Source: Sphingobacteriaceae bacterium UBA2059 (lineage in GTDB: Bacteria; Bacteroidota; Bacteroidia; Sphingobacteriales; Sphingobacteriaceae). From it: 25,352 nt of DNA. The notes below the pieces were generated by a model that saw only the letters and a program-made list of their open reading frames with translations, made no database searches and was not told the origin of the DNA. Shown in pieces: positions 6,397-15,412 of this stretch (position 1 is the stretch's first letter; the number at the start of each line of letters is the position of its first letter). Location: the NCBI GenBank assembly GCA_002332615.1, contig DDAL01000022.1, positions 26,711-52,062 of the forward strand, given 5' to 3'. A program made the translations under genes and the position numbers.

Positions 6397-9300
6397 ATGA
6401 ACAGCAAAAAGAAATACTGGAAAGGTTTAGATGAGCTGAAGAATACTCCGGAATTTGTTGAAACTAACAAAAACGAGTTTGCTGAGTCTCTTCCGATTGA
6501 GGAGGTGCTTAGCGGATCGGGGCTGAATACCGTAACCCCTCGCCGTGATTTTCTGAAGGCTTTAGGTTTTGGAATGGGTGCCGTTTCTCTGGCAGCTTGC
6601 CAGCAGGCGCCTGTGCATAAATCTATTCCTTACCTTGTAAAGCCGGAGGAGGTGCTGCCTGGCGTTGCCAATTACTATGTTTCGAGCTATAGAGGCCAGA
6701 GCATTTTGGTTAAGACACGTGAGGGACGTCCAATTAAAATTGAAGTAAACCCGACAGGGTTATATGATAATGAGGGAACTGAGGCTATTACACAGGCTTC
6801 GGTGCTGGACTTATATGATGTTGCCAAGCTACGGGGGCCTAAGCTTGAGCATGAGGAAAGTACCTGGGAAAAGGTCGATACGTTTGTTAAAGAGGAGCTG
6901 AACAAAGTTCAGGCCTCGGGCAAAAAGATCCGCATCATTTCATCTTCTTTGAACAGTCCGTCTGCAAAAGCTGTTATTGCCCAGTTCATTGCTCAGTTTC
7001 CAAACACCGCTCATATACAGGTTGACCCTGTTTCTTATAGTGGTATTATTAAGGCAAATGCCGATTGTTTCGGAAAGGCGGTGGTGCCGCAGTATCGTTT
7101 TGATCGGGCCGATGTCATTGTAAGTTTTTCGGCTGATTTCCTCGGTACCTGGCTTGCTGCTTCTGAACATACCAGACAGTATATAAGTAAGAGAAACCTT
7201 GACTCTCTTAAAAAGGGTAAAATGTCGAGGCATATCCAGTTTGAGGCGGGTATGAGCCTTACGGGCACCAACGCCGACGCCCGCATTGCTACAAAGCTAT
7301 CGGAAGAGGGCCCGGCTTTAATAGCTCTATACAATGAACTGACCGGAAGTGCTTTGGGCGGAGCTGAGGGGATTTCTCAAAATAAGGCTCTTGCTAATGC
7401 AATAAAACTTGCTGCAAAGGAACTTGCTGCTGCAAAAGGCAGGTCTTTGGTGGTGTGCGACTCCAATGAGGTTGCTATGCAAACCCTGGTGAACGCTATA
7501 AATTCTGCACTTGGAAATTACGGAGTTACAATTGATCTTGATAATCCATTAACTAATTATGCAGGCGACGATGCCGCCTTTGTGAATTTTGTTAATGAAA
7601 TGAACACCGGCGACATTGGTGCGGTGTTTTTCTTAAACGCAAATCCTGTTTATTCTTATTTCAGCAGTAAATCTGTTGTTGAGGGGCTGGAGAAAGTTGC
7701 TCTTAGGGTTTCTTTCGCAGACAGGGAGGATGAAACTGGTTTATTATGTAATGTTCTTGCCCCTACATCAAACTTTCTGGAATCCTGGGGCGATGAAAAT
7801 GCTGTTGAAGGTTATTATACCATTATTCAGCCTACCATCAACCCTGTGTTTAAGACTAGACAGGCTGAAGAGAGTTTGCTGTTATGGTCGGACAGTCCGC
7901 AGAAAAGCTATTATGCTTTCCTGAAGGATAACTGGGAAAAGAACTTATTGCCGGCTGCTGGCAAGAGCTGGAAGGAATTGCTGCAAACGGGTTTTGTTTA
8001 TACCGGGGCTAAGCCTGCGGGCGTCTATACTATGGGTGCGGTGAGCCCGGCTGTGGTTAAAGCTATTTCTGACAGAAGCAAATCTCTGAAAAAAGATATA
8101 GAAGTGCGCTTGTACGAAAGTGTTGCCATTCGTGACGGACGCTATGCAAACAACGCATTCCTGCAGGAGCTGCCCGATCCGGTATCTAAGGTTACCTGGG
8201 ATAATTATGTGGCTGTTGCTCCTAAATTTGCGGAGGAAAAGGGCTGGGCTGAATTTGATATGGTGGAAGTGAGAGGTGCCAACGGCTATACCTTGGTGCT
8301 GCCTGTTTTACTTCAGCCTGGCCAGGCTCCCGGTACTGTTTCTATAGCTGTTGGCTATGGCCGCAGAAGGGCAGGTAAAGCAGGAAATAAGGTAGGTAAG
8401 AATGCATATCCTTTGAGTGGCTTCGTTAACGGAACTGTCCAGCTTTTTACTACCGCAAGCATTAAGCCGGCGGGTGGAAAACATGAACTTGCTCAAACGC
8501 AAACTCACCATTCCTACGAAGGCCGGGATGTGATAAGAGAGACTTCCTTTGCCAGCTACAAGAAGGACGCTTACTCTGGAACGGGGAAGCCGGTTGATCA
8601 TACCAAATATGATCTGTGGCCTGAGCATCAGAAGCCTGGACATAGCTGGGTAATGGCAATCGATCTTAATGCGTGTACTGGTTGCGGTGCCTGTGTGGTG
8701 GCGTGTAATGTTGAAAATAATATTCCGGTAGTAGGCCGGGACGAGGTGCGCAGACGGAGGGAAATGCACTGGATACGGATTGACCGGTATTACAGCTTTG
8801 ATGATAAAGGAAAGGCGATTACTGAAGAGAGTGAAATTGCGGAGCTGGAGAACATGGATAATGTAAGTGTAGTGCATCAGCCTATGCTTTGCCAGCACTG
8901 TGATCATGCTCCATGTGAGACCGTTTGTCCGGTTATTGCTACTATGCACTCATCTGACGGTCTGAACCACATGGCCTATAACCGTTGTGTGGGTACTCGT
9001 TATTGTGCGAATAACTGTCCTTATAAGGTGCGTCGTTTTAACTGGTTTAATTACTGGAACGATTCGCGTTTTGATAACTATCTGAATAATGAGTTTACGC
9101 AGCTGATGCTTAATCCGGATGTGACCACCCGCTCAAGAGGGGTTATGGAAAAATGTACTATGTGTATTCAGCGTATTCAGGATGGCAGGCTAACAGCCAA
9201 AGTGGGTAAACGTCCGCTTCGTGACGGTGAAATACAAACGGCTTGTCAGCAGGCTTGCCCTGCGGGAGCCATTATATTTGGTGATAAGAATGATCCGGCT

Positions 9301-9414
9301 TCAAGAGTAGCTCTGGCTTTAAAAAACGAGCGTACTTACTATGTTCTTGAAGAATTGAACGTTCAGCCGGGTATTGGTTATCAAACCAAAGTTAGAAATA
9401 CAATAGAAGCTTAA
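6397..9414 (+). CDS. actB: alternative complex III subunit B, iron-sulfur protein with molybdopterin-oxidoreductase-like domain
   Basis: A 1005-residue periplasmic iron-sulfur subunit. Near the N-terminus a twin-arginine motif (RRDFLK, Arg 49-50) precedes a short hydrophobic segment ending in LAAC (Cys 68), so folded export by Tat and lipid anchoring are both suggested. The long middle part resembles the molybdopterin oxidoreductase fold which, in known ActB proteins, has no metal cofactor. The C-terminal ferredoxin-like part has cysteine groups CTGCGACVVAC (from 760), CQHCDHAPCETVC (from 832), CVGTRYCANNC (from 864), CTMC (920) and CQQAC (950), enough for four clusters. It relays electrons from the quinol site toward the hemes. 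Length agrees with the family. Confidence 0.94.
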   Translation: MNSKKKYWKGLDELKNTPEFVETNKNEFAESLPIEEVLSGSGLNTVTPRRDFLKALGFGMGAVSLAACQQAPVHKSIPYLVKPEEVLPGVANYYVSSYRGQSILVKTREGRPIKIEVNPTGLYDNEGTEAITQASVLDLYDVAKLRGPKLEHEESTWEKVDTFVKEELNKVQASGKKIRIISSSLNSPSAKAVIAQFIAQFPNTAHIQVDPVSYSGIIKANADCFGKAVVPQYRFDRADVIVSFSADFLGTWLAASEHTRQYISKRNLDSLKKGKMSRHIQFEAGMSLTGTNADARIATKLSEEGPALIALYNELTGSALGGAEGISQNKALANAIKLAAKELAAAKGRSLVVCDSNEVAMQTLVNAINSALGNYGVTIDLDNPLTNYAGDDAAFVNFVNEMNTGDIGAVFFLNANPVYSYFSSKSVVEGLEKVALRVSFADREDETGLLCNVLAPTSNFLESWGDENAVEGYYTIIQPTINPVFKTRQAEESLLLWSDSPQKSYYAFLKDNWEKNLLPAAGKSWKELLQTGFVYTGAKPAGVYTMGAVSPAVVKAISDRSKSLKKDIEVRLYESVAIRDGRYANNAFLQELPDPVSKVTWDNYVAVAPKFAEEKGWAEFDMVEVRGANGYTLVLPVLLQPGQAPGTVSIAVGYGRRRAGKAGNKVGKNAYPLSGFVNGTVQLFTTASIKPAGGKHELAQTQTHHSYEGRDVIRETSFASYKKDAYSGTGKPVDHTKYDLWPEHQKPGHSWVMAIDLNACTGCGACVVACNVENNIPVVGRDEVRRRREMHWIRIDRYYSFDDKGKAITEESEIAELENMDNVSVVHQPMLCQHCDHAPCETVCPVIATMHSSDGLNHMAYNRCVGTRYCANNCPYKVRRFNWFNYWNDSRFDNYLNNEFTQLMLNPDVTTRSRGVMEKCTMCIQRIQDGRLTAKVGKRPLRDGEIQTACQQACPAGAIIFGDKNDPASRVALALKNERTYYVLEELNVQPGIGYQTKVRNTIEA

Positions 9415-9435
9415 GTTTTTAAGAAGGTACAGAAT

Positions 9436-10908
9436 ATGTCAGGACATAACGAATCAATATTAAGGGAACCATTAATCACCGGTAAGGATATTACATATTC
9501 CAAGATTACAGATGATGTATTGTTGCCTGTTGAAAATAAGCCAAACAAGGCCTGGTGGATTGGGTTCATCATTGCTGTAACGCTTGCGCTTACGTGGGTG
9601 GTTACTATAAGCTATACTTTTTGGGTGGGGCTTGGTACCTGGGGCTTGAATAAGACTGTGGGCTGGGCCTGGGATATAACGGGCTTTGTGTGGTGGGTAG
9701 GTATCGGGCACGCCGGGACGCTGATTTCAGCCGTATTGCTGCTTTTTAGGCAGAACTGGCGTAACTCCATCAACCGCTCTGCCGAAGCAATGACAATTTT
9801 TGCGGTTATCTGTGCCGCCACCTACATCTTTGCTCATATGGGACGTCCATGGCTGGCTTACTGGGTTTTCCCTTTGCCTAATCAGTTCGGATCGTTGTGG
9901 GTAAACTTTAACTCTCCGCTGGTATGGGATGTATTTGCAATTTCAACTTACTTTTCTGTATCGCTTGTCTTTTGGTATACGGGTTTACTGCCTGATATTG
10001 CTACTATTCGAGATCGTGCTACGGGCCTTCGAAGGAAGATATATTCGGTATTATCTTTTGGATGGTGCGGTTCAGTAAAGAACTGGCAGCGCTTTGAAGC
10101 GGTATCGCTAATTCTTGCGGGTATATCTACCCCTCTGGTACTTTCTGTACATACCATTGTATCTTTTGACTTTGCTACTTCTCTGGAGCCGGGATGGCAT
10201 ACGACTATCTTCCCTCCGTACTTTGTGGCAGGAGCGATTTTTTCCGGCTTTGCCATGGTTCAAACCCTGCTGCTTGTTGCCCGTAAGGTAATGAGATGGG
10301 AAAACTACATTACGATGTTCCACATAGAGTCTATGAACAAGGTTATTATTGTAACGGGTTCTATCGTAGGGGTTGCTTATCTCACGGAGCTATTTATAGC
10401 ATGGTATTCTGGTGTAGAATATGAACAATATGCGTTTCTGAACCGTATAAGTGGTCCGTACTGGTGGGCTTACTGGAGCATGATGACCTGTAATGTTATT
10501 TCTCCTCAGCTGTTCTGGTTTAAAAAGATCCGTACAAGTATATGGGCTTCGTGGGTGTTGTCGATTGTCGTAAACATTGGTATGTGGTTTGAGCGATTTG
10601 TAATTATTGTTACGTCTCTTCATAGAGATTACATTCCTTCGAGCTGGGTTATGTTCTATCCTACCGCGATAGATGTACTGCTATTTGTTGGTTCGATCGG
10701 AGTGTTCTTTACACTGTTCTTATTGTTCCTGCGTGTACTTCCTGGTATCGCTATGGCAGAGGTTAAAATGATATTGAAGAGCTCAAGCGATCAGACAAAA
10801 CAGAAGCTTATTAAAGAAGGGCATGTGGATGCCGAGCATGAAGAGTTTTATCAAAAGTCTCTTGATAAGTATGATAGTGTTCCCCGTTCAGAGTATGTTA
10901 ATATTTAA
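9436..10908 (+). CDS. actC: alternative complex III subunit C, NrfD/PsrC-like quinol-binding membrane protein
   Basis: A 490-residue integral membrane protein of the NrfD/PsrC family with about ten hydrophobic helices, starting after a 40-residue cytosolic N-terminus (first helix around WWIGFIIAVTLALTW). Family features include GHAGTLISAVLLLFRQNWR and the HMGRPW segment. In characterised complexes ActC holds the quinol site and a proton path and sits beside ActB. It follows actB after 21 bases; an AAGAAGG stretch lies before the ATG. The C-terminal tail (about 50 residues) is charged and cytosolic. Confidence 0.95.
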   Translation: MSGHNESILREPLITGKDITYSKITDDVLLPVENKPNKAWWIGFIIAVTLALTWVVTISYTFWVGLGTWGLNKTVGWAWDITGFVWWVGIGHAGTLISAVLLLFRQNWRNSINRSAEAMTIFAVICAATYIFAHMGRPWLAYWVFPLPNQFGSLWVNFNSPLVWDVFAISTYFSVSLVFWYTGLLPDIATIRDRATGLRRKIYSVLSFGWCGSVKNWQRFEAVSLILAGISTPLVLSVHTIVSFDFATSLEPGWHTTIFPPYFVAGAIFSGFAMVQTLLLVARKVMRWENYITMFHIESMNKVIIVTGSIVGVAYLTELFIAWYSGVEYEQYAFLNRISGPYWWAYWSMMTCNVISPQLFWFKKIRTSIWASWVLSIVVNIGMWFERFVIIVTSLHRDYIPSSWVMFYPTAIDVLLFVGSIGVFFTLFLLFLRVLPGIAMAEVKMILKSSSDQTKQKLIKEGHVDAEHEEFYQKSLDKYDSVPRSEYVNI

Positions 10909-10913
10909 GACAA

Positions 10914-11450
10914 ATGAGTAACATAAAATATATTCTAGGTCATTTTGACGATCCTGATGTTATGATGCACGGGATTGATAAGTTGCAGGAAAATAGAATT
11001 GGCATCTACGATGTATATACGCCTATGCCGATACACGGCATAGAGAATAAACTTGGCTACAAGCGCTCCCGTTTGCCTATTGCTGCTTTTTGCTTTGGCA
11101 TTACAGGTACTCTTGCTGCAATAAGCATGATATATTACATGATGGTGTATGACTGGCCGGTTAACATTGGGGGTAAGCCTTATCTGGCTATGCCAAACTT
11201 TGTGCCTGTTACTTTTGAGCTTACTGTATTGTTTGCTGCTTATGGCATGATGTTTACATTCTTTTATGCAAACCACTTTTTTCCCGGACGCGCTCCAAGG
11301 GTAATGGACCTTAGGGCTTCCAATGATCGCTTTGTGATTGCCATTGATGCGCAGCAGAATACTGCTCACGAAACTATTGATTCAATTTTAAGAGATGCTG
11401 GAGCTGTTGAGGTGAAGCATAATGAAAGGAAGTATGTTAGTTATGAATAA
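10914..11450 (+). CDS. actD: alternative complex III subunit D (DUF3341)
   Basis: A 178-residue DUF3341 protein. The N-terminal 55 residues are soluble and begin with a ferredoxin-like fold strand (KYILGHFDDPDVMM). Two membrane helices follow (about 58-80 and 98-120) around the PVNIGGKPYLAMPNFVPVTFE loop, then a soluble tail with FPGRAPRVMDLRASNDRFV. ActD is a membrane subunit packed against ActC. It starts 5 bases after actC stops and its 3' end overlaps the start of actE. Confidence 0.93.
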   Translation: MSNIKYILGHFDDPDVMMHGIDKLQENRIGIYDVYTPMPIHGIENKLGYKRSRLPIAAFCFGITGTLAAISMIYYMMVYDWPVNIGGKPYLAMPNFVPVTFELTVLFAAYGMMFTFFYANHFFPGRAPRVMDLRASNDRFVIAIDAQQNTAHETIDSILRDAGAVEVKHNERKYVSYE

Positions 11451-12027
11451 AATTAGCATCGTTGGCATTCTTATAACTGGTATAGCTGTCTCTACCATGG
11501 TATCATGCGGGGACAAGAAGAAGCCGGGATTGGAGTTCGCCCGGAATATGTATGATCCGATTGCTTATAATTATGATCAGGTCAATAAGAATTTTGAGAA
11601 TGGACAAACGGCTCAGGTTCCGCCAGCCGGCACGACTCCTGTAGGCTTTGACCCCTTAAGTCAGGAGTATCCGAATACTCCGGAAGGAGTGCAGGCTGCC
11701 AGTGATAATTTAAAGAACCCCCTGGCGGAAACGCCTTTCAATCTTGAAAAAGGTCAGTTACTTTATTTGAATATGTGCAGTCACTGCCATGGTGAAAAAG
11801 GAAATGGTGATGGAGCCATAATTGAACAGGGTAAATTTCCGCCGCCCCCATCTTATTCAAAGGGCATATCTTCAAGAGGGGGGGATATGAAGGACCTCAC
11901 CGATGGAAGAATCTTTCATACGATCACTCACGGGCTGAACCTTATGGGTCCGCATAAGTCGCAGCTGAATCCTACCGAACGGTGGATGATAGTTATGTAT
12001 GTAAAAAAATTACAAAAGCTACAATAG
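11443..12027 (+). CDS. actE: alternative complex III subunit E, mono-heme cytochrome c lipoprotein
   Basis: A mono-heme c-type cytochrome lipoprotein of 194 residues. Starting at the ATG at 11443 gives a regular lipoprotein signal (MNKISIVGIL... MVSC, Cys 22). An upstream ATG at 11422 would add seven residues and fits less well. The heme site is CSHCH (112-116), followed by GEKGNGDG, with LNLMG and NPTERWMIVMYV near the C-terminus as usual for this fold. The N-terminal linker between the lipid anchor and the heme domain is about 75 residues and Pro-rich. The start overlaps the actD stop by 8 bases, suggesting translational coupling. In the complex, ActE sits near ActA and passes electrons out. 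Confidence 0.92.
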   Translation: MNKISIVGILITGIAVSTMVSCGDKKKPGLEFARNMYDPIAYNYDQVNKNFENGQTAQVPPAGTTPVGFDPLSQEYPNTPEGVQAASDNLKNPLAETPFNLEKGQLLYLNMCSHCHGEKGNGDGAIIEQGKFPPPPSYSKGISSRGGDMKDLTDGRIFHTITHGLNLMGPHKSQLNPTERWMIVMYVKKLQKLQ

Positions 12028-12046
12028 GTTAAAGTTTATAAGCTAC

Positions 12047-13270
12047 ATGGGAAATCATAATCAACAGACAACTGACTTTACTCAACACTACGAATTCTCT
12101 GGAAAAGCGAAGACCTGGAGTATCATAGCTATTCTAATTGGGGTAGCAGCGATAGCATTTGGTTTTTTAACCGGGTATGCTGAGCGCACGTTCGCTAACC
12201 TGCTTCTTATGGGCTATTACTTTACCTCTGTTTGCGCTGCGGGTGCTTTCTTTATTGCTCTTCAGTTTGTAGCGCAGGCTGGTTGGTCTGTGGCCGTATT
12301 AAGGATACCTCAGGCTTTTGCAAGAATATTGCCTGTTGCATCTCTGATACTTATTGTAATTTGTGTTAGCGGTCTTTTTACGCATAATCTCTACCATCAC
12401 TGGAACCTGGAGGGAATCTCAGACCCCGCGAGTCCGAACTACGATAAAATTATTGCAGATAAGGCTGCTTATCTTAATGCTCCTTTCTTCATTATACGGC
12501 AGATAGTGTTCCTGGCTGTTTATAGCATCTTTGCCTGGATGCTCGTTAAGTTTTCGTACAACGAAGACAAGATCGGCGGGCTTAGCAATTATAAAAAGAG
12601 CTTTAAGTATTCGGCGATATTTTTGGTAATATTTGGTTTTACAACTCCGATATGGTCTTTTGATACGGTGATGTCTTTAGAAGCACACTGGTTTTCTACC
12701 ATGTTTGGATGGTATAACTTTGCCGCTATGTGGGTAAGTGGTTTATGTGCCATTACGATTGTAGCAATCCTGCTAAAAAGGAGTGGTTACATGAACTGGC
12801 TAAATGATAGTCATTTCCATGATCTTGGAAAGCTTATTTTTGCCTTTTCCATATTTTGGACGTATGTGTGGTTTGCCCAGTTTCTTTTGATTTGGTATGC
12901 TAATATGCCTGAGGAAACTGTTTACTTTTATAAGAGATGGGAGCCCGAGTACAAGCCTTGGTTTTGGTTGAACATTATCATAAATTTTGTTGCTCCTGTT
13001 CTCATTCTGATGACACGTGATTCTAAACGGAAGCTTAACGTGCTTCTGGGTGTGAGTATTTTGCTTATTGCCGGCCACTGGCTTGATTACTATTTGATGA
13101 TCATGCCAGGCACGGTTGAAGAGCACAGAGGCTTTGGTATTATTGAAATAGGTACTGCAATCGGCTTTATAGGCTTGTTTACGTGGCTTATGCTTAGTCA
13201 GCTTGCTAAACGAGCGTTGATTCCTGCCCGTCATCCATTTCTGGATGAAAGTATTCATCATTCGATATAA
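12047..13270 (+). CDS. actF: alternative complex III subunit F, quinol:cytochrome c oxidoreductase membrane subunit
   Basis: A 407-residue polytopic membrane protein related to ActC/NrfD, with about ten hydrophobic helices. Visible features include FTHNLYHHWNLEGI, FGFTTPIWSFDTVMSLEAHWFST and HFHDLGKLIFAFSIFWTYVWFAQ, typical of ActF. In known complexes it forms a second four-helix-bundle pair beside ActC. Last gene of the act operon: 19 bases after actE and followed by an intrinsic terminator 27 bases past the stop. Confidence 0.94.
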   Translation: MGNHNQQTTDFTQHYEFSGKAKTWSIIAILIGVAAIAFGFLTGYAERTFANLLLMGYYFTSVCAAGAFFIALQFVAQAGWSVAVLRIPQAFARILPVASLILIVICVSGLFTHNLYHHWNLEGISDPASPNYDKIIADKAAYLNAPFFIIRQIVFLAVYSIFAWMLVKFSYNEDKIGGLSNYKKSFKYSAIFLVIFGFTTPIWSFDTVMSLEAHWFSTMFGWYNFAAMWVSGLCAITIVAILLKRSGYMNWLNDSHFHDLGKLIFAFSIFWTYVWFAQFLLIWYANMPEETVYFYKRWEPEYKPWFWLNIIINFVAPVLILMTRDSKRKLNVLLGVSILLIAGHWLDYYLMIMPGTVEEHRGFGIIEIGTAIGFIGLFTWLMLSQLAKRALIPARHPFLDESIHHSI

Positions 13271-13297
13271 AGTTTATAACAGAATGTATTACATTAG

Positions 13298-13324
13298 ATG
13301 CTGCCCTCTAAGGCAGCATTTTTT
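13298..13324 (+). terminator. intrinsic terminator of the act operon
   Basis: A perfect 8-bp stem (ATGCTGCC, 13298-13305, with GGCAGCAT, 13312-13319), a six-base loop and a run of T to 13324. It ends two bases before the ATG of the next gene. Confidence 0.9.
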
Positions 13325-13326
13325 GT

Positions 13327-13989
13327 ATGATATCGAAAGAAACTTTTGCCTTCTTAAGGCAGCTCGATCTTAATAACGACCGGGAGTGGTTTAGGGATCA
13401 TAAGTCAGAATACGAGTTTGCACGTAAAAATGTAATCGATTTTGCCTCATTGCTTATAAAGGGTATATCTTCCTTTGACGCCGCTGTGCCCGCTGACCTT
13501 GATCCTAAGGATTGCACCATGCGTATATACCGCGATATCAGGTTTCGTACGGATAAAACTCCATATAAAACTAATTTTTCTATAGCTATCTCTCCTAATG
13601 GAAAAAACTTTAAAGGGCCGGGCTACTACGTTGAAATAAAACCTGATGCATCCTTTGCGGGCGGCGGAACATGGTTTCCTCCTTCGGACGAACTAAAGAG
13701 TATTCGTCAGGAAATTGACTATAATGCTTCAGAACTCTATAAAATAACAGACGGAAAAAAATTTAAAGCTTTATTTCAAGACCTAGATAGAGAACATGTA
13801 TTACGGACGGCTCCCAAGGGATATGAAAAAGATCATCCCGAGATAGCGTTTTTAAAGCTTAAAAGCTTTACGGTTACACGAGCCTTGAAGGATGCAGAGC
13901 TCAGCAGTGAGGACGCTCCGGCGAAAATAATTGAACTGTTCTATACGATGTATCCGCTCATAGTTTTTTTACGTAACGCTATTTCTTAA
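13327..13989 (+). CDS. DUF2461 family protein
   Basis: A 220-residue soluble protein of the DUF2461 (TIGR02453) family. The N-terminus ISKETFAFLRQLDLNNDREWF and the central TMRIYRDIRFRTDKTPYKTNF and GPGYYVEIKPD segments are characteristic. Length is usual for the family. No biochemical function is established. The start at 13327 agrees with the family's normal N-terminus even though it lies two bases after the act terminator; I see no separate promoter between the hairpin and the ATG. It is followed after 9 bases by the OmpA-like lipoprotein gene, so the two are probably co-transcribed. Confidence 0.87.
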   Translation: MISKETFAFLRQLDLNNDREWFRDHKSEYEFARKNVIDFASLLIKGISSFDAAVPADLDPKDCTMRIYRDIRFRTDKTPYKTNFSIAISPNGKNFKGPGYYVEIKPDASFAGGGTWFPPSDELKSIRQEIDYNASELYKITDGKKFKALFQDLDREHVLRTAPKGYEKDHPEIAFLKLKSFTVTRALKDAELSSEDAPAKIIELFYTMYPLIVFLRNAIS

Positions 13990-13998
13990 TATTGCAGA

Positions 13999-14796
13999 AT
14001 GAAGAATTTGATGCTATTGATTTGTACTACTCTGTGCCTGAGCTCATGTGTAGTGCTTTCTCCAAAGAAGTATAAAGGACTCCTTGCGGACAAGGATTCG
14101 CTAATGGTCGGTTTGAACAATGCTACTGGTCGCATCGGCACTCTTGAGGATGAAGTTGACAAGCTTAGAGCTGATACCGCTTTGCTAAATAGCAGGATTT
14201 CGGAATTAGGAGGAAAGGTTACCGGTTTGAATAAAAACAATGCTAATCTTTCTGCTGACTTGAGAAAAAGGGAGGCAAGGCTTAAAGAAGTAGAAGATAT
14301 ATTACGCAAAAGGGACGAAGCATCGCAGGCCTTGAAGAACAAGCTTCAGCAAGCTTTACTGGGTTTTCAAAATAGCGGACTGAGTGTGGAAGTTAGAAAT
14401 GGTAAAGTGTATGTTTCGCTAACCGATAAACTGCTTTTTGCCACCGGAAGCATTGTTATAGATGATAAAGGTAAGCTTGCGCTTGCAGAGCTTGCGAAGG
14501 TGCTTAAGATGCAGCCTGAGATACATATATCCGTAGAAGGGCATACAGATGATCGCCGCGTAATTAACCTGGGCCAAATTAAAGATAATTGGGATTTAAG
14601 CGTTTTAAGGGCAACGTCAGTGGTTCGCTTTTTAACAGATCAGCAGGGAATTGAAAATGACAGAATTACAGCTACCGGAAAAGGACAGTACCAGCCATTG
14701 TCGACCTTTGACACTCCGGAAGCAAGAAGTACTAACAGGCGTATAGAAATAGTGCTCTCACCTAAGTTGGATGAGTTGTATGACTTAATTAAATAG
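13999..14796 (+). CDS. OmpA-family lipoprotein with coiled coil
   Basis: A 265-residue outer-membrane lipoprotein that probably binds peptidoglycan. A lipoprotein signal ends in LCLSSC (Cys 17). Residues of about 25-120 form a long charged heptad-rich coiled coil (for example LEDEVDKLRADTALL). The C-terminal OmpA-like domain includes LLFATGSIVI, ISVEGHTDDR, the NWDLSVLRATSVVRFL helix and ARSTNRRIEIVL, which contain the usual Asp and Arg contacts to diaminopimelate. The layout suggests a spacer that links the outer membrane to the cell wall. A hairpin follows the stop codon. Confidence 0.9.
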   Translation: MKNLMLLICTTLCLSSCVVLSPKKYKGLLADKDSLMVGLNNATGRIGTLEDEVDKLRADTALLNSRISELGGKVTGLNKNNANLSADLRKREARLKEVEDILRKRDEASQALKNKLQQALLGFQNSGLSVEVRNGKVYVSLTDKLLFATGSIVIDDKGKLALAELAKVLKMQPEIHISVEGHTDDRRVINLGQIKDNWDLSVLRATSVVRFLTDQQGIENDRITATGKGQYQPLSTFDTPEARSTNRRIEIVLSPKLDELYDLIK

Positions 14797-14836
14797 CGAT
14801 AAAGGGCAGCGGTTTAAGACTGCCCTTTCGCTTGTT
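14796..14836 (+). terminator. probable terminator after the OmpA-like gene
   Basis: A 9-bp inverted repeat (AAAGGGCAG at 14801-14809 with CTGCCCTTT at 14820-14828), extendable by GCG/CGC with a bulge. The following CGCTTGTT is only weakly T-rich, so efficiency is uncertain. Confidence 0.6.
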
Positions 14837-14892
14837 AAGCACTGGCGTAATCCTTAACTTAGTTATATTCCAGCTTTTTAAACAAACGTTGT

Positions 14893-15405
14893 ATGAATGT
14901 ATTAATAGTGTACAGCTCTTGGCATGGTACTTCTGATAAAGTTGCAGCATATATGGCTGATAAGCTTATAAATCACAAAGTTGACCTCGTGAATCTTAAA
15001 ATGCATGAAGTCAGTCATTTGAGGAATTACGATTGTATTATTCTTGGAGGTTCTATCCATTTCGGTTCTATAGAAAGCAGTGTTCAGAAGTTTTACATTA
15101 AAAACCTTGATCTTTTGTTGCAAAAAGACCTTGGACTGTTTATATGCTGCGGCCTGGATGAAGATAAGGAGAGCCAGTTTGAAAGTGCATTTCCTGCTCA
15201 ACTAAGAGAACATTCTAAAGTTCAGGGGTATTTTGGCGGCGAGTTACTTACGGAAAAGATGAACTTTGTTCAGAAACTCGTAACGGCTCAGATTACAAAG
15301 ACCGGTAAAAAGTTGTCAGATGGCATCGATTATAAAGCTATTGATCGCTTTTTAGGCCTGCTGGCCGGAGAAGGCAATCAGCATCTTATACGCAAGCCTA
15401 ATTAG
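14893..15405 (+). CDS. flavodoxin-domain protein, HemG-like (menaquinone-dependent protoporphyrinogen oxidase type)
   Basis: A 170-residue flavodoxin-fold protein. The FMN phosphate loop is visible at residues 7-14 (YSSWHGTS) and the next conserved region reads YDCIILGGSIHFGSIESSVQKF, closely resembling E. coli HemG (YDRVVIGASIRYG...). HemG oxidises protoporphyrinogen IX to protoporphyrin IX with quinone as acceptor at the membrane. This protein is somewhat shorter than E. coli HemG (181), and the insertion typical of HemG is less clear, so a general flavodoxin role is possible. hemW lies in the same window but not next to it. It is convergent with the DUF4286 gene, 7 bases between the stops. 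Confidence 0.72.
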   Translation: MNVLIVYSSWHGTSDKVAAYMADKLINHKVDLVNLKMHEVSHLRNYDCIILGGSIHFGSIESSVQKFYIKNLDLLLQKDLGLFICCGLDEDKESQFESAFPAQLREHSKVQGYFGGELLTEKMNFVQKLVTAQITKTGKKLSDGIDYKAIDRFLGLLAGEGNQHLIRKPN

Positions 15406-15412
15406 CTTTGTA

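Noticed and set aside
8308..8949. Long open frame (213 codons) antisense to actB
   Set aside because: It lies wholly opposite the conserved iron-sulfur region of actB, has no recognisable domain and no start context; it is a shadow of the real gene.
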